DNA of 64,000 nt, taken from Lunularia cruciata. Lineage: Eukaryota > Streptophyta > Marchantiopsida > Lunulariales > Lunulariaceae. The stretch covers positions 20,155,001 to 20,219,000 of the forward strand of contig OX419755.1 in NCBI GenBank assembly GCA_948567375.1, read 5' to 3'. A model generated the notes under the pieces. That model saw nothing but the letters and a program-made list of their open reading frames with translations. It was not told the DNA's origin and did not search any database. Positions 1 to 11,033 of the stretch are shown one piece after another (the stretch's first letter is position 1; the number at the start of each line of letters is the position of its first letter). The translations under genes were made by a program, and so were the position numbers.

Positions 1-3000
1 GTCAAATATGAACTATGAAATAGGTAAAGCACGAGTGAACAAAACTAGATAAGGAAATTGGTTGAGGACGGGAGCTGAGAGGATGGTGTTTGATCCGAGA
101 ACGATCGAAGCGTAACAGTGTCACACAACAACAGGATATTAGGAGACTAGAGCTAAGCGAAAGTGGATGAGTATACCGCAGCCAGCGCGCTTGAACCCTG
201 AAACGCTAAACAACTTAAGGAAGCAGAAGCAACCATAGTAAACCTCCACGAAGCACGTATGACTTCATCAGTGGCGAAGTAGCCAAGAATAAAGAACTAA
301 CCAACAATGTGTATTCCGTACCCACTAAGCAACAGACCGCGACAAATCTAATACATTGGTGAATTGACTACCTATAAGCACCGTGTGAAATATAATACTG
401 CTATAAAAATAAAGTATAAGCTATAGTCTGGAGTTCGGGCAGCATTGGAGATCGAAATGTCAAAAACGAACCAGGAAGCAGAATAAGAGCGAGTGAAATA
501 TAATAGTGAAGGATATATATATATATATAAGCCCTTGGGAAGACTCACCCACCTACAAAACTCTGCTCATATGGTCACTAGGAGTAGGCAGAAACAGTCT
601 TCTGCATTGATTTCATGCAGATTCGTTGGCAAATTGACACAGTTTTGTGGATGGGACAAACCATTATCTTTGAGAAGTTCTTCCTGATAGTGGCTATTAT
701 GCACCTTGAGATCATATGTGACAGTACCCACCTAGTACAGTGAAAAAACATCTCAATACACAACTGTTGAGAAGAGAGACTGAACTGCCAAAGCTTGCAC
801 ATGTTGAAGGTTTCTTCTTTATGAACTATGGAAAGGTATTGTTTTACTCTTCAAGAGTTCCACTACATTTACCTTGCGATGTTTCTCATCCTATGCCGAA
901 CTGTTCACATTTTGAATCAATCACAAGTACTTTATTGCGGAAGACATTCGGTTTTGTGACAAACACCGAGCAGAGTAGCCGGTTATATGTGTGCAGGACT
1001 GAGCTGTTGACCACATTAGATTCAGATGTTTCATGTACTTCAGTGTCGGCTGCAAATTTCCTGTTAATTCCTGTATCATTCCACACGAGTTGGAGACTTT
1101 CCTTACCCCCGGTCTACAAGGAGAAATGAGCACTCCCAGAAAGTGTCAGCCAGATGAATGGATGGATTATGGACGAGTCCATTCAGTTGAAAAATGGGTC
1201 GCTCAACCTCAATAAGTTACAATCTTAGGCCTGATCTCTTCTCGAGAAAATTGCTTGCTTGTTTACATATCTAAGAGTGTCATCTCGAGCTGCAGATCTT
1301 GTGTTGGTTGAGGAGACTTGACATTGACGGCATCAACGCCATACCAGGAACTTTGTTAATGAAACACCTGTTGTCATCTGAACGACTTGGAAGTTCAGGG
1401 CCGCGGTCATATGAGCATCTGTGAAGTATGTATGATTCCGCTGTGAACATGGTTTTATCGTTTCCAGCTAGTCCTTCACTCCAGCATAGATAGGGACCCT
1501 GATAGAGGGACGAGAAGATTACTAACCACCGCTCAGGATGTTATGTTCGTAGTTATTATAAACCTCGTGGATTCTGGGGACCCGTGAATCTAAATGCAGC
1601 AGAAGATGACATTTATTTGTTTCTTTGTTAAAAATCGTTAGTTCGAGACTCCGTTCAGCATCGATCAACGGACCTGACAGCTTTGTCCAGTGACTGATCC
1701 AGGACGGCGTCTTTATAAATAAGTCGAATAAAAGGAAATAAACATATATGCATCTGAAATATAATCAGATAGACATTTTGAATCGATAATGGCCACCCTT
1801 GTGGACAATCCATAAGAGTAGCATGAGGCACTTCTAGTGCTAGTAGCGGCCACCGTTACATGATAGATGTTAGCTAGCAGCCCGGAGCTGCATTCAACAG
1901 TTCCATCACGGCTTTCCGCATTTCCTTTCAGAAATGACTTTGTTTCCGGAATTATGGTCATGTTTCTGCTTCCCCTATATACGGTGCTTATCTCCGCAGT
2001 CTGATGGGCAAAATATCTTCCCACATTACTCTGCTTTAACGTCATAACGGTCTCAGGTTACGAAATGGACCAAACTCCTCACAAACTGTTTGGGCCCTAA
2101 ATGATCACTATTTTCTGTGCACGACCCTGATCACGATGCCCTTTCGGCATGGGGAAGTAGAAATTTCATGCTTCAGCCTAAACGATGCAGTAATCTGCGA
2201 GAGACCTTGGATGGGTGGGTATGTCATCCGAGAAATGCTCTTCGGATACGCGCCCATCATAAAGGATTACTGGGTGAGTGATCTAGAATCTGAACTTTCA
2301 GATATGAGAATCTCACAACGGTTATAGCTACACTGTTGTGCAAAGTAAATCGACAAGGAGCTATGAATAGAGGAAAGTCTCACTTGCCATTAAGCCGTCT
2401 TTAATACCAGAGACAGAAAAGAGATCAAAATACTTCATCATAACATACATACATACAGAATCTTCAAGCACAGATTGTCATTCTCTATAATCTGCTTTAG
2501 TCCCGAAGAGGTTCACACATCAATTTTTCGTTTCGGAGCAGCATTACTGCTTACAGCATTACTTACTACCTTAAACTACAGTAATCCAAAATCCGAGCTT
2601 TCAGATACAGTATAAGAGTCGTATTACTCATTTCGGAGGGCTAAGGAGGAGCAAAACTTTGTGACGGAGCAACCTGTCGGACGAGGTGCTTTTTAACAAA
2701 GGTTACCGGAAGTACAGGAACCGATCACGGTTGTTGGCAAAAGTGACACGGCAGAGCAAATGACTCAATGCAGATATGTAGGAAACGTGGAAAAGTAGCG
2801 AGGAATAACTCAATGTGTGACTGAAGTGGGAATCATCGATTCTTGAAAAGAGACATGCAATTTCTTTCGTACAAATGAGCTAGTTTCAAGAAAGTACATC
2901 GAAAAAGAGTCGAGAAGACGCAATTCACTTTCTTCAACCTTGCAGAGCATATGATCTGGAGCTACTCCACAGTAAAGTTCTCCTTACCTGTCAAACAGAA

Positions 3001-3657
3001 GACCCAAGCAACAGAATCAAGAGACAAGAACATGTCGAACTGTATCCAGATTAAGGCTCAAGGTACACCTAAAGGAGGACCTTAGAGAAATCTCCGAGCG
3101 AAATCGATAGAAAGCTATAAAGCACATTTGACTGTAAGTTTTCATGCATGAGAGTGCACCATTTCCTACTTTTGGAGATCCGCCACAAGTATAATTAGAA
3201 CCAAACTCCTCAATGACTGATGTGGAAGATTCCAAAGGGCTTTTTAAGGCTCAAATCACAGTTCTAGAACTCAACTGTGATAAAAGGAATGAGAATCAGT
3301 ACCAACCCCGTGTTCATATCATATTGAGCATTTTACCAGTTTATTTGGAGAACATTCCGGAAAAGAAAAGAGAAAATCATAAAAGCTCGTCTTTGGAGAA
3401 AATGTGGATGATGCTTCTCTTTGGTATCTAACAATTTTTCTTACATCTTTTCAATGTTTCAAAGGATATACATTTGACAAATTTGGCGACATGTAGAGAA
3501 TATGAGATGGAAACTTTGCTTCTTCGACAAACTACAGAAAAGTTGTTCTCGCGGTATTAAGTTTTCTTTTTTTATTCCTTTTCAATCCCGGTGTTTCCAA
3601 TGGAGAGGTCTTTCACTCAAACCCCTTTAGTAAGGTGGGTTATATATCTATATATAG
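1..3657. other. gene-free stretch, no gene recognised
   Basis: I read both strands and found only short open frames (the longest 129 codons at 740-1129 on + and 110 codons at 1713-2045 on -). None shows a recognisable domain, zinc-binding spacing, repeats or plausible splice-joined partners. Base composition is more balanced than the AT-rich transposon zones and resembles the flanks of the ETO1-like gene, so this may be intergenic DNA near a gene outside the window. A short (TA)n run lies at about 512-529. Confidence 0.5.
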
Positions 3658-3929
3658 AGGGAAATAATAAACCCACCTCACTTTTTCTGCTCATCCACCT
3701 TACCCCTCCTATTCTAACATTTCTAGCCAATCAGAGTGGCTAATTGGGTGAAATTGGTCGCCGTCGCATGCTGGGGCATGGTTATAGGATATTTTCTACG
3801 TCATATTCCAACGTTGTAGCCAAGCTCATAACATAGCGAGAGTGGTTTGATTGGTTTATTTGCACCCTGTATAGTAAAGTAGGTGAGGTGAATGAGCAGA
3901 ACAAGTGAGGTGGGTTTACTGTTTCCCCT
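3658..3929. mobile_element. MITE-like element with about 50-bp terminal inverted repeats
   Basis: The segment 3658-3707 is repeated in inverted orientation at 3880-3929, with a shared core AAACCCACCTCACTT and then TTCTGCTCAT; mismatches are few over about 50 bp. The 170-bp interior has no coding potential and contains CCAAT-like motifs. Size and structure fit a non-autonomous DNA transposon (MITE). I could not see a convincing target duplication, so the exact ends are uncertain and the superfamily is unassigned. Confidence 0.65.
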
Positions 3930-3940
3930 GTGTACATATA

Positions 3941-4098
3941 GCAAATTCTTATTGCCACCCACGAGGAGGCGAAGGTGAAGTGACCCCTGTGACCCCCCTC
4001 CCCTGCGGTCACCATATTGTGCTACCACTCTCCAAAAGTTAATCTTTATCACATCATGGATAGCAATAGTAAAAAGGTGGGTGGTAATAGCAATTTAC
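3941..4098. repeat. second, shorter inverted-repeat pair
   Basis: A 20-bp stretch at 3941-3962 (ending TTGCCACCCAC) matches in inverted orientation 4075-4098 (starting GTGGGTGGTAA) with a few mismatches. It begins 11 bases after the MITE-like element and may be a second small element or part of a larger composite. No coding content. Confidence 0.35.
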
Positions 4099-4101
4099 TT
4101 T

Positions 4102-4123
4102 TATATATATATATATATATATA
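4102..4123. repeat. (TA)n microsatellite
   Basis: Uninterrupted TA dinucleotides immediately next to the inverted repeat that ends at 4098. Stowaway- and Tc1-like elements target TA, so the proximity may not be accidental, but this is only suggestive. Confidence 0.9.
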
Positions 4124-5049
4124 CTCTTGATTTGTTGCATATTGAGGACTAAGAGTGAAAACTCTTAATACTCCTTTGGGTAAAATTTTCACTCCCTCTT
4201 CATTTCAACAAATCTCATGATGAGACCATAGCTGATATTAAATACCATTTCAACAAATTGAGTATTTTGAGCAAGGTTGCAAGAGTGACAATTTGGACCT
4301 TGAAGATTAGTATCTTGGTGGAATTCATCAGATATTGACATATCTGAAATAAATTCAAGAACATCTATTGCACCCAAGAAATGAATGATCGGGCAAGTTG
4401 ATGCATTAATCTTGTAAAATATAATAGTAAATCATTGTCCCAAAAGGTTTCTCATAATACCAATCAAGAAACCTCATGACCTGATTTTTCTTTGTTTGAT
4501 CACGAGTGAGATTTGATACACCATTTTCCTGATAGAGACTATTAACTCTACTATCTCAACCAATATAATAATATTTAATTAAACTCTAAACAAAAATCAA
4601 GGTTATTTCACATATAAATTATTATTTTTGCTTCACAAGTCTTGTAGGACTTTATGATTGTCTTTTTTACCTCAAATGACAAATGAGAAGCTTTGTACTC
4701 AAATTGCTCATATGAGCAATTCTAGGATGTCAATAATGGTTTTATTTTGTCAAAACTACAACACCTTTACTTAAGAATTGCATGTGATTATTTCAACTCT
4801 TATATTAGCACTATATAAAGATACATCTGCATGAGATTGAGTATTATTTAAATCAAAACCATGACCAGTAATGGAATTATTGGTTCAAAGTATCCTTTTG
4901 TTTCCTGTAAATATTTCTTGAAAAATTAGCCTTTGAACATATCTTTTGGAGATAGACTTATTAATAATTAATATTCATTTTGGCAAAACTAAGAGAATTT
5001 GAATTCTTTCACCTTCTTAGAACAAAAGGGATGATGTGATGAGTCTAAT
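4124..5049. other. AT-rich flank of the methyltransferase retrotransposon
   Basis: No gene recognised. The - strand between about 4500 and 4190 translates into a stretch that looks protein-like over roughly 90 codons with interruptions (Cys-His-Ser-Cys and aromatic-rich), possibly a decayed coding sequence, but I cannot assign a family. Confidence 0.4.
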
Positions 5050-5053
5050 AGAG

Positions 5054-5503
5054 TGTCATGCCATTTGTAGTTCCGCATCTAGATGCTCGGACACTGGAGT
5101 TTCCAGTGATGGTAGTTAGAGTTATTCTAGCAGTTTCTCAGGGACTACTTTCCGACGGTTAGATTTTGTGTTCAGGGTACTGACTTCACGGTGGGGCCCA
5201 CCGTCACTTTGCACCGTTTGCACCGTCGAGTGTGCCATAAGCGGGACCGTTAGGGTTTCAGGGCTAGCTCGAGTCCAGGGGGTATAGTTTTGAAGTGAGC
5301 TCCAGAGAGCTCACTTCTCTGATGTTGAGCCTTCGAGTTCCTGGCTATGGTGGACAGAGGCCGGCGAGCGTCACCTGGATTCTCTATGCTTGAGTGGGTG
5401 TGGCTTGACTGTAATCAGTGCCCAGTTGTTTGCAGTTTATAGAGTGACAGATCAAGTACTGATCTGAGTTGAGTTGAGTTGAGAGTGTTAAGCAATCTGA
5501 TTA
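5054..5503 (+). repeat. 5' LTR block (L), lacking the 107-bp block A
   Basis: Begins TGTCATGCC and matches 14422-14870 at about 98%. Of eight substitutions, six are C/T or G/A transitions, five of them at CG or CAG/CTG sites. It contains a GAGTT repeat run at 5466-5484. A good tRNA primer site does not follow cleanly: ATCAGAG at 5504-5511 matches the core of the initiator-tRNA primer site, but the leading TGGT is missing. Block A, which precedes the 3' copy, is absent here. Confidence 0.88.
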
Positions 5504-6133
5504 CATCAGAGAAGTGAAGTCAGGAGGAAATCAGGTGCAGGAACGTTGAGTGTTGGTGGTATCTCCAAGCTCGGTGGATCGTGGTAGCTCGATTCAGGTT
5601 TTGTGTTTCCCTAGTGTGCAGAAGCTTGTGTAGTTGATGCAAATTTGGCAGTTAGGCGGACGGTGTGCAGAAGCGCTGGCCAAATTTTGAGCAAAGAAGG
5701 AGCAATTTTAGAGCAGTGTTGTGATTTTGAGCTCAGGAGGTGAAGGCATGACCAATTTGCTGCGAGTTGGGCTCAGAAAGTGAAATTGAAGGTAGAGTTG
5801 GAAGCTCTTCTCATAAAATTGTGATTTGGAAAAACCCGTTTTGTCAATTTGGCTCGAGTGGAAAGTTAGCGGGGGATTTGGCGGACATCCATCTATAGGG
5901 TTTACGTCAGATTTTGGGCCAGAATAGGAGGAGTTTCGCTGTTTGGCCAGATTTGGAGAAATTTTGCTAGTTTGGAGGAGTTTCGCAGATTTGGAGAAGT
6001 TTTGCCAATTTTGGAGGAAGTTCAAAGTGGCAACAAGAAAGGCCTCATTTGGCTGAATTAGACCCGTTTAGAGGCTTCGAGGCAGAGGGCTGTGGGCTAT
6101 GAGAGGCTACGAAGGCCTAGAAGGGCCAGAAGG

Positions 6134-6155
6134 GCCAGCAAGCCAGCTTGCTGGC
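6134..6155 (+). other. perfect 9-bp stem hairpin in the retrotransposon leader
   Basis: GCCAGCAAG at 6134-6142 pairs with CTTGCTGGC at 6147-6155 around the loop CCAG. Leaders of LTR elements carry packaging and dimerisation structures, so a role there is plausible but inferred. Confidence 0.6.
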
Positions 6156-6232
6156 GTGAGGCTAGCTAGTTTAGTGTAGATCTTGGTCATTGGTTGGCAA
6201 AATCTGCCTTTCTTGTTAGATTGTGCACAACA

Positions 6233-6288
6233 GGGTTTGACCCCTAGATCTCTTGTTCCTAGACTGGTGACCTAGCCAACTGGTCCAC
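6233..6288 (-). other. tRNA-like patch with A-box and B-box resemblance
   Basis: Read on the - strand, TGGACCAGTTGG (6288-6277) resembles an RNA polymerase III A box and GGGTCAAACCC (6243-6233) resembles a B box with one mismatch, about 33 bases apart. This could be a decayed tRNA or SINE head captured in the leader. No acceptor stem or anticodon arm can be drawn with confidence. Confidence 0.3.
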
Positions 6289-6953
6289 CCTCACTTGTTG
6301 TCGTAGTGACTGTGCCACTGTTATCTATACACATGTAGCTTTGGCTAGGAGAGGCAATTTGATCCCATTCTTGGTGATCCTGGTAGCTTAGGACTTAGAT
6401 ACGAACTACTCTTATGTCAAATGCCAAATGGTGGTAGAGTCAGTCTCGTGTTGTGTTATGAGATGGAGGGTTTTTGTTTAGATTTTTTGTGATCGGATCC
6501 CCTCCATTCTCTACTTCCTGTTTGTGCACCACGTTTGTGTGAGGTGCCCTGACTTTTGAGCGTTGGCGCTCTGGTGTGCTCTTGGTGGTGAGGCTGGAGT
6601 GATGACCAGTCAGACTACCTTTGTTTCTCTCCGGTGAGGCAGGAAGTGATGACCTGCAGACCGTGAGAGTGCGTGTTATGATGGCAGGTTATAGGTTGCC
6701 CTTCCTCTAGTGTAGTTATCTTGGTAGAGTTACATTAGTGGGTGGTGTTTAGTTGGTGTTGGCACGTGGTGGTGTTGGCACTTGGTGGGGTACTTGCGGT
6801 TGCGACTTGCGGTTGCAGTTGGTGGTTTGGGTTTGCTATTGCAGTTACGTGGTCACGACGGAGTTCTTTGGAGATTCCAGAGGAGTTAGCCCTGCAGTAC
6901 GCAGTGGGTTTACTCGGAGTGGTGCTCGATATCAGCATGTATCTCAGGTCCCA

Positions 6954-8519
6954 ATGAGGGAGGAGATTGACTCTGAGTTGGAGTTCGACACAGGAGCTGA
7001 TTCAGTTGAGAGTGCACTTGGTGTGTTTGCACTGTTGTTGTGGGACATGGACGAGATTTATGGGGCCTCCAAAGGCCCTAGGCATTACTCTGGTATAGTG
7101 GGTACCATTGAGTTGGATGACTTCATCTAGGAGTTTGATAGTTGGTGTGATTTGCAGCAGATGCGGAACCCGACTTTGTTCACACCCTTCATGGCATGGA
7201 AGGGGTTGTTTCAGCACTTGGAGGGTCCACCGATGGATGACTACCATGAGTTCAGGAGAGCTCATTTGGAGGAGATTGAGTTATGGAGACAGTATTGGTC
7301 TCCACACTATGTCTCCATCACTTCAGGCTCGGTGGCCAGGAGTAGATCGGCTGTACCCACGAGTTCTAGCTCAAGTAGTGTTAGTGGAGCTAGTGGAGGT
7401 GCACTAGCTGAAGATAGTGCTACTACGAGTGGAGGTACCGCTGCAGGAGGTGGTGTGGTACCGGGGTTTAACCCCATGGTTGAGTTCTTCCTATGTTTGA
7501 GGCAGAACTACCAGGGAATGCGGACTGACAAGCTGAGGAGCTTGCAGGAGTTCTAGCGGAAGGCTGGAGAGAGCCTACGCAAGGCATACACTCGCATGAG
7601 GCGGCTGATCAGTTTCACTCAGGGAGTTACTGAGGCCCAGGCAATCTAGTTTTGGTATGGGATACTGGACAGGGAGTTGCGACGTAGAGTTCGTGATGCT
7701 ACGTTGTTGCAGGCTACTTCGTCCACTTTGGCAGTAGTCTTTGGTTTGGCTGAGCGTATTGAGCTCAACATGGTGGAGGAGAGAGTGGTGACATTTGGAT
7801 TTGGTAGGGAGACCTCATTCATAGCTGTGACTTTTGCTAGAGTGCAGCAGAGTGCACCACGCCCAGTTGGTTTTCGAGGACAGGGTGGACAGCCCAGATC
7901 CTATGGAGCGAGTGGAGGGCCTAGTGGAGTTAGACCCTTACCCTCATTTTCGGGTCAGCAGCAGCCAGTGAGTGGTGGTGTTGCTTGTTGGACTTGTGGT
8001 GGACCTCACCATAGGAGAGAGTGTACTCAGGGCAGCGGACCTGATACCTCTGGTGCATCACAGCCAGCACAGAGGCAGTGTGAGCACTGCCACAGATTTG
8101 GTCACACTAGTGACCGGTGTTTTGACCTACACCCGGAGTTACGGAGTGGTAGGGCTGCTATGGCAGGTAGTAGAGGAGCTCCAATTCATGGAAGACGAGG
8201 TGGTGGTAGAGGATCTACACCTAGTAGGGGTGCAGTACCTACCCTTACTTCTGACACAGCTATGGCTACTCAGATTGAGCAGTTGGAGCAGAGATTGGCT
8301 AGTATGGCTATTGCTCAGAGGAGATCAGATTCGGGTGCTGAGGCTTCCACCTCATATGCTGGTGATAGAGATGCTTTGGACTTCATGTGCGGAGCAGCAC
8401 AGGTGGATGCATCTGCAGTAGTGACTAGGAGTGCAGTACGTGCTCCAGAGCCTAGAGGAGCATCAGTGGAGTTGGACCTACAGAGAGGAGAGGTTGGGAG
8501 ACAGGTCAGACTTCCCTAG
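6954..8519 (+). pseudogene. gag: Gag region, two CCHC-type zinc knuckles, interrupted
   Basis: The Gag part of the polyprotein would package element RNA in virus-like particles. The start is placed at ATG 6954, the first in-frame ATG after a TAG at 6750. TAG stops at 7128, 7554 and 7647 interrupt it, with protein-like sequence continuing in the same frame on either side. The stretch around 7490-7680 (MRTDKLRSLQEF, then ESLRKAYTRMRRL and FWYGILDREL) has the spacing of the retrotransposon Gag capsid domain. A Ser/Gly-rich linker lies at about 7350-7460. Two zinc knuckles follow: CWTCGGPHHRREC near 7986 (one residue tighter than standard) and a canonical CX2CX4HX4C near 8079 (CEHCHRFGHTSDRC). 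A Gly/Arg-rich stretch comes after. The block ends at TAG 8517, with the frame open again directly behind. Confidence 0.85.
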
Positions 8520-8879
8520 TCTTTCACGCTATCTGAGGCATTGCAGACGACCTCCATGGTTCCTAGACGTCCCAGTGCAGGTGTGGTAGGTGGTGATGGA
8601 GTACATGATGGAGTACCCACTAGTCAGCCACCTGCTACTACACAGACTGAGTCTAGCATGATGTTGGGGGCGGCTCAACTGATTATGCGGCATCCTTTAT
8701 TTTCAGCCAGTGACATGTTTACATTGGGAGTTGACCCAGCCCCAGTATTCCGGTTGGCTGCCACGTTGTGTGAGAGTAGGGATGGTGCAGTTCCTACTGC
8801 TAGAGCAGAGGTGGTTGGTAGTGGAGCTGACTTGGTTGAGGAGCATGGGATCCGTTCAACGACCAGTGGTTTATGGCAA

Positions 8880-9420
8880 GCAGCAGCGGCTAGACTGGAG
8901 GAGTTGCCAACTAGACCGGCCTTTGAGAGAGCACGGTTTACACCTGGTGTTGTCCTATTGGATAACCAGAGGGGGATCTTTCATTTAGTGGGACCTTCAA
9001 GGAAGGTCTATACACCACAGAGAGTCTTGTTAGACTCTGGTGCGCAGCCCCTTATGTTGGGGAAGGCTGCAGTTGTTGGTCTGGAGTTACGGAAGACCGA
9101 TGTGGAGAGGTGTCCATTTTAGATCCAGACATCTCTTGGTGGTGGTTCGACACAGTATATCACACGTGGAGAGCTTGTTGTCCAGGTTCAGCCTGGTCAT
9201 CCGACTGATAGCTCGGTGGTGAGAGCTCAGGCTATTGCGATGATAGCTGAGTCATATGATGTGCTAGTTGGGGGAGCAGTGTTATACCCTATGGGTTTCA
9301 GCATTGACTATTGGGAGGAGACAGCCTCTTATAGACCTGGTTGGCAGTCTGGTGAGGGACGGGTATGTCGCCTACCAGTACGCTTCAGTAGTGGCAGTCT
9401 TGGCTCACTACAGTCCGGGA
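8880..9420 (+). pseudogene. retropepsin-like aspartic protease, interrupted
   Basis: It would cleave the polyprotein. The active-site signature is VLLDSGAQ, with the catalytic Asp at 9033-9035, followed by a Leu-rich strand (PLMLGKAAVVGLEL). About 75 codons on, YDVLVGGAVL near 9258-9287 matches the second conserved strand of retrotransposon proteases, where ILG usually sits. A TAG at 9120-9122 lies between the two motifs. It continues directly into the methyltransferase with no stop, so the methyltransferase is fused to Pol and is not a separate gene. Confidence 0.75.
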
Positions 9421-9707
9421 CCATGGCAGCATCAGTTTTGGCTTTCAGCGGTGCAGTTACTTGGCCTGGTGACTTGTTCGAGGGGAACGCCCATGCAGAG
9501 GATACTCCAGTACCAGAGGAGATCACTCGGCTATGGAGTACGAGTGGGATTGTTCCATCCACCTTGGATGTTCCATTGTGGAGTTCAGAGGAGGCATTGC
9601 AGCAGCATGCAAATCAGTTGGTGCAGCAGGCTTGGAGTGGAGCCTTCGTACCATCAGGGGATGAGTGTGAGGATGAGCCTCCAGAGGCGATTGCTTTGAC
9701 ACCTCTA

Positions 9708-10709
9708 GATACCACACTCATTGCTTGGCAGTATCCAGTAGAGGGGATATGCCTATTGGAGTTGTTTGGTGGGATTAGCACCGGACTAGCTGCGGTGTTA
9801 CAGGCGGGTATCCGAGTACAGAGGTACTTGTATGTAGAGAGAGATGAGACTGCTAGGCGAGTCTCTCTACATCATGTGGCACACTTGGCTTATCGGTATC
9901 CGGAGTTATTACCGATGTCATCAGTCAGAGGTTACCAGAAGGCCTTACCAGGAGACATTTCCTTACTGGGGGCGCATGACCTAGAGAGACATGGGCCTAT
10001 TCACTTGGTGATTTTTGGATGGCCATGTCAGGGACATACACGTGCGGGATGCGGTTTGGGTCTTCAGGATCCTCATTCTGGTGTGTTTTGGGATATGTTA
10101 CAGATATTACGACATCTCGAGGTTCATCAGTCTATTTCTCCAGCTTACCTTTTGGAGAACGTTCCTTTGTTGGGTGATTCTCGCACTAGAGTGGTGGTGA
10201 GTACACACCAGGTCCATTCTTGGATGGGACCTGCTGTATTGTTAGATGCAGCCAGAGTGGGATCACGGGCTCATCGTCTTCGCCTTTGGTGGACGAACCT
10301 CTTACCCAGAGAGGTTCTACAGTGTGCTTATGATGGGATTCAGCGACTGGACCACATTCTTGTTGATGATATCTTGGATGTTGGGCGTCAGTCTCAGACA
10401 GTGGTAGTGGCTGATAGGTCACCTATGGTAGTGGTGAACCTAGTTGGACAACCTAGAGCTGCATTTCCTACACTCATGAGTTTCCCAAGCTCTCATGCTT
10501 TTCGAGAGGGAGGACCTGGACTTGTTTGGGACTCACAGTTACAGTAGTTGGTGGAGCCCAATGCTGATGAGAGAGAGCGGGCGATGGGTTTTCGCACCGG
10601 TATTACCACTGTTCCAGCAGTGTCAGAGGCATCCAGGCTTCAGGTGTTAGGTCAGGCTATGGACCTGAACTGTTTGACCTGGATTGTGAGCCTTGGTTTG
10701 GCAGAGCAG
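9708..10709 (+). pseudogene. cytosine-5 DNA methyltransferase domain inside Pol
   Basis: Conserved C5-methyltransferase motifs appear in canonical order. Motif I is LLELFGGISTG (near 9753-9785, S-adenosylmethionine binding) and motif II is YVERDE. Motif IV is FGWPCQGHTRAG with the catalytic Cys at 10026-10028, followed by LGLQDPHSGVFWDML. Motif VI is LLENVPLLGD (Glu near 10155) and motif VIII is SRAHRLRLWWTN (near 10266). A target-recognition-like region follows, then TAG at 10545-10547. Behind it in the same frame come ADERERAMGF, resembling motif IX, and LGQAMDLN, resembling motif X. The catalytic core from 9123 to 10544 is free of stops, while the C-terminal lobe is cut off by the TAG. It would transfer a methyl group to cytosine C5 in DNA. 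It is in frame with protease upstream and reverse transcriptase downstream. The PCQ signature and ENV are typical of the superfamily; I cannot place it among DNMT1, DNMT3/DRM, CMT or bacterial enzymes by eye. Confidence 0.92.
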
Positions 10710-11033
10710 CGTAGGATGCGCTTGATAGGCATCACCACTCGGACACTTGTGAGCCCTGTGCCTATCGAGACGATTCAAGCACATGCTGGGGGCGATGGAC
10801 CGAGTGGACATGGTATTCTTGGGACACATCCAGTAGCTACTAGGGAGAGTGGTCTACTTGGAGTCCATCCAGGTGAGCGTGGGCTACTTGGATTACACCC
10901 TTGGTCCACATGGGATGCAGCTAGAGGACGTATGGAGCTTGCAGCCAGAGTGGAGGAAGTTTTTCACACAGAGGTTGGGACCTCTAGTGGTCGGGAGCAT
11001 GACACCATTGCTCCCAAGGGCCCAGTGTAGTAG

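Larger units (their letters stand above)
5506..6953 (+). other. untranslated leader between 5' LTR and Gag
   Basis: About 1.4 kb without a sustained Gag frame. The last in-frame stop before Gag is TAG at 6750 and the first in-frame ATG after it is 6954. The leader contains imperfect repeats of a TTTGGAGAAGTTTTG-like unit at about 5940-6020, a strong hairpin at 6134-6155 and a tRNA-like patch at 6233-6288. A 106-codon open frame on the opposite strand (5708-6025) is a by-product of the repeats. Confidence 0.6.

Noticed and set aside
740-1129. 129-codon + frame in the left region
   Set aside because: No domain, overlapping open frames on the other strand, no splice-joined partners.
5708-6025. 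105-codon frame on the - strand in the retrotransposon leader
   Set aside because: It is produced by imperfect tandem repeats and has no domain.
9216-10547. The methyltransferase as a free-standing host or bacterial gene
   Set aside because: It has no own promoter, start or introns visible, and it is in frame between protease and reverse transcriptase of the element.
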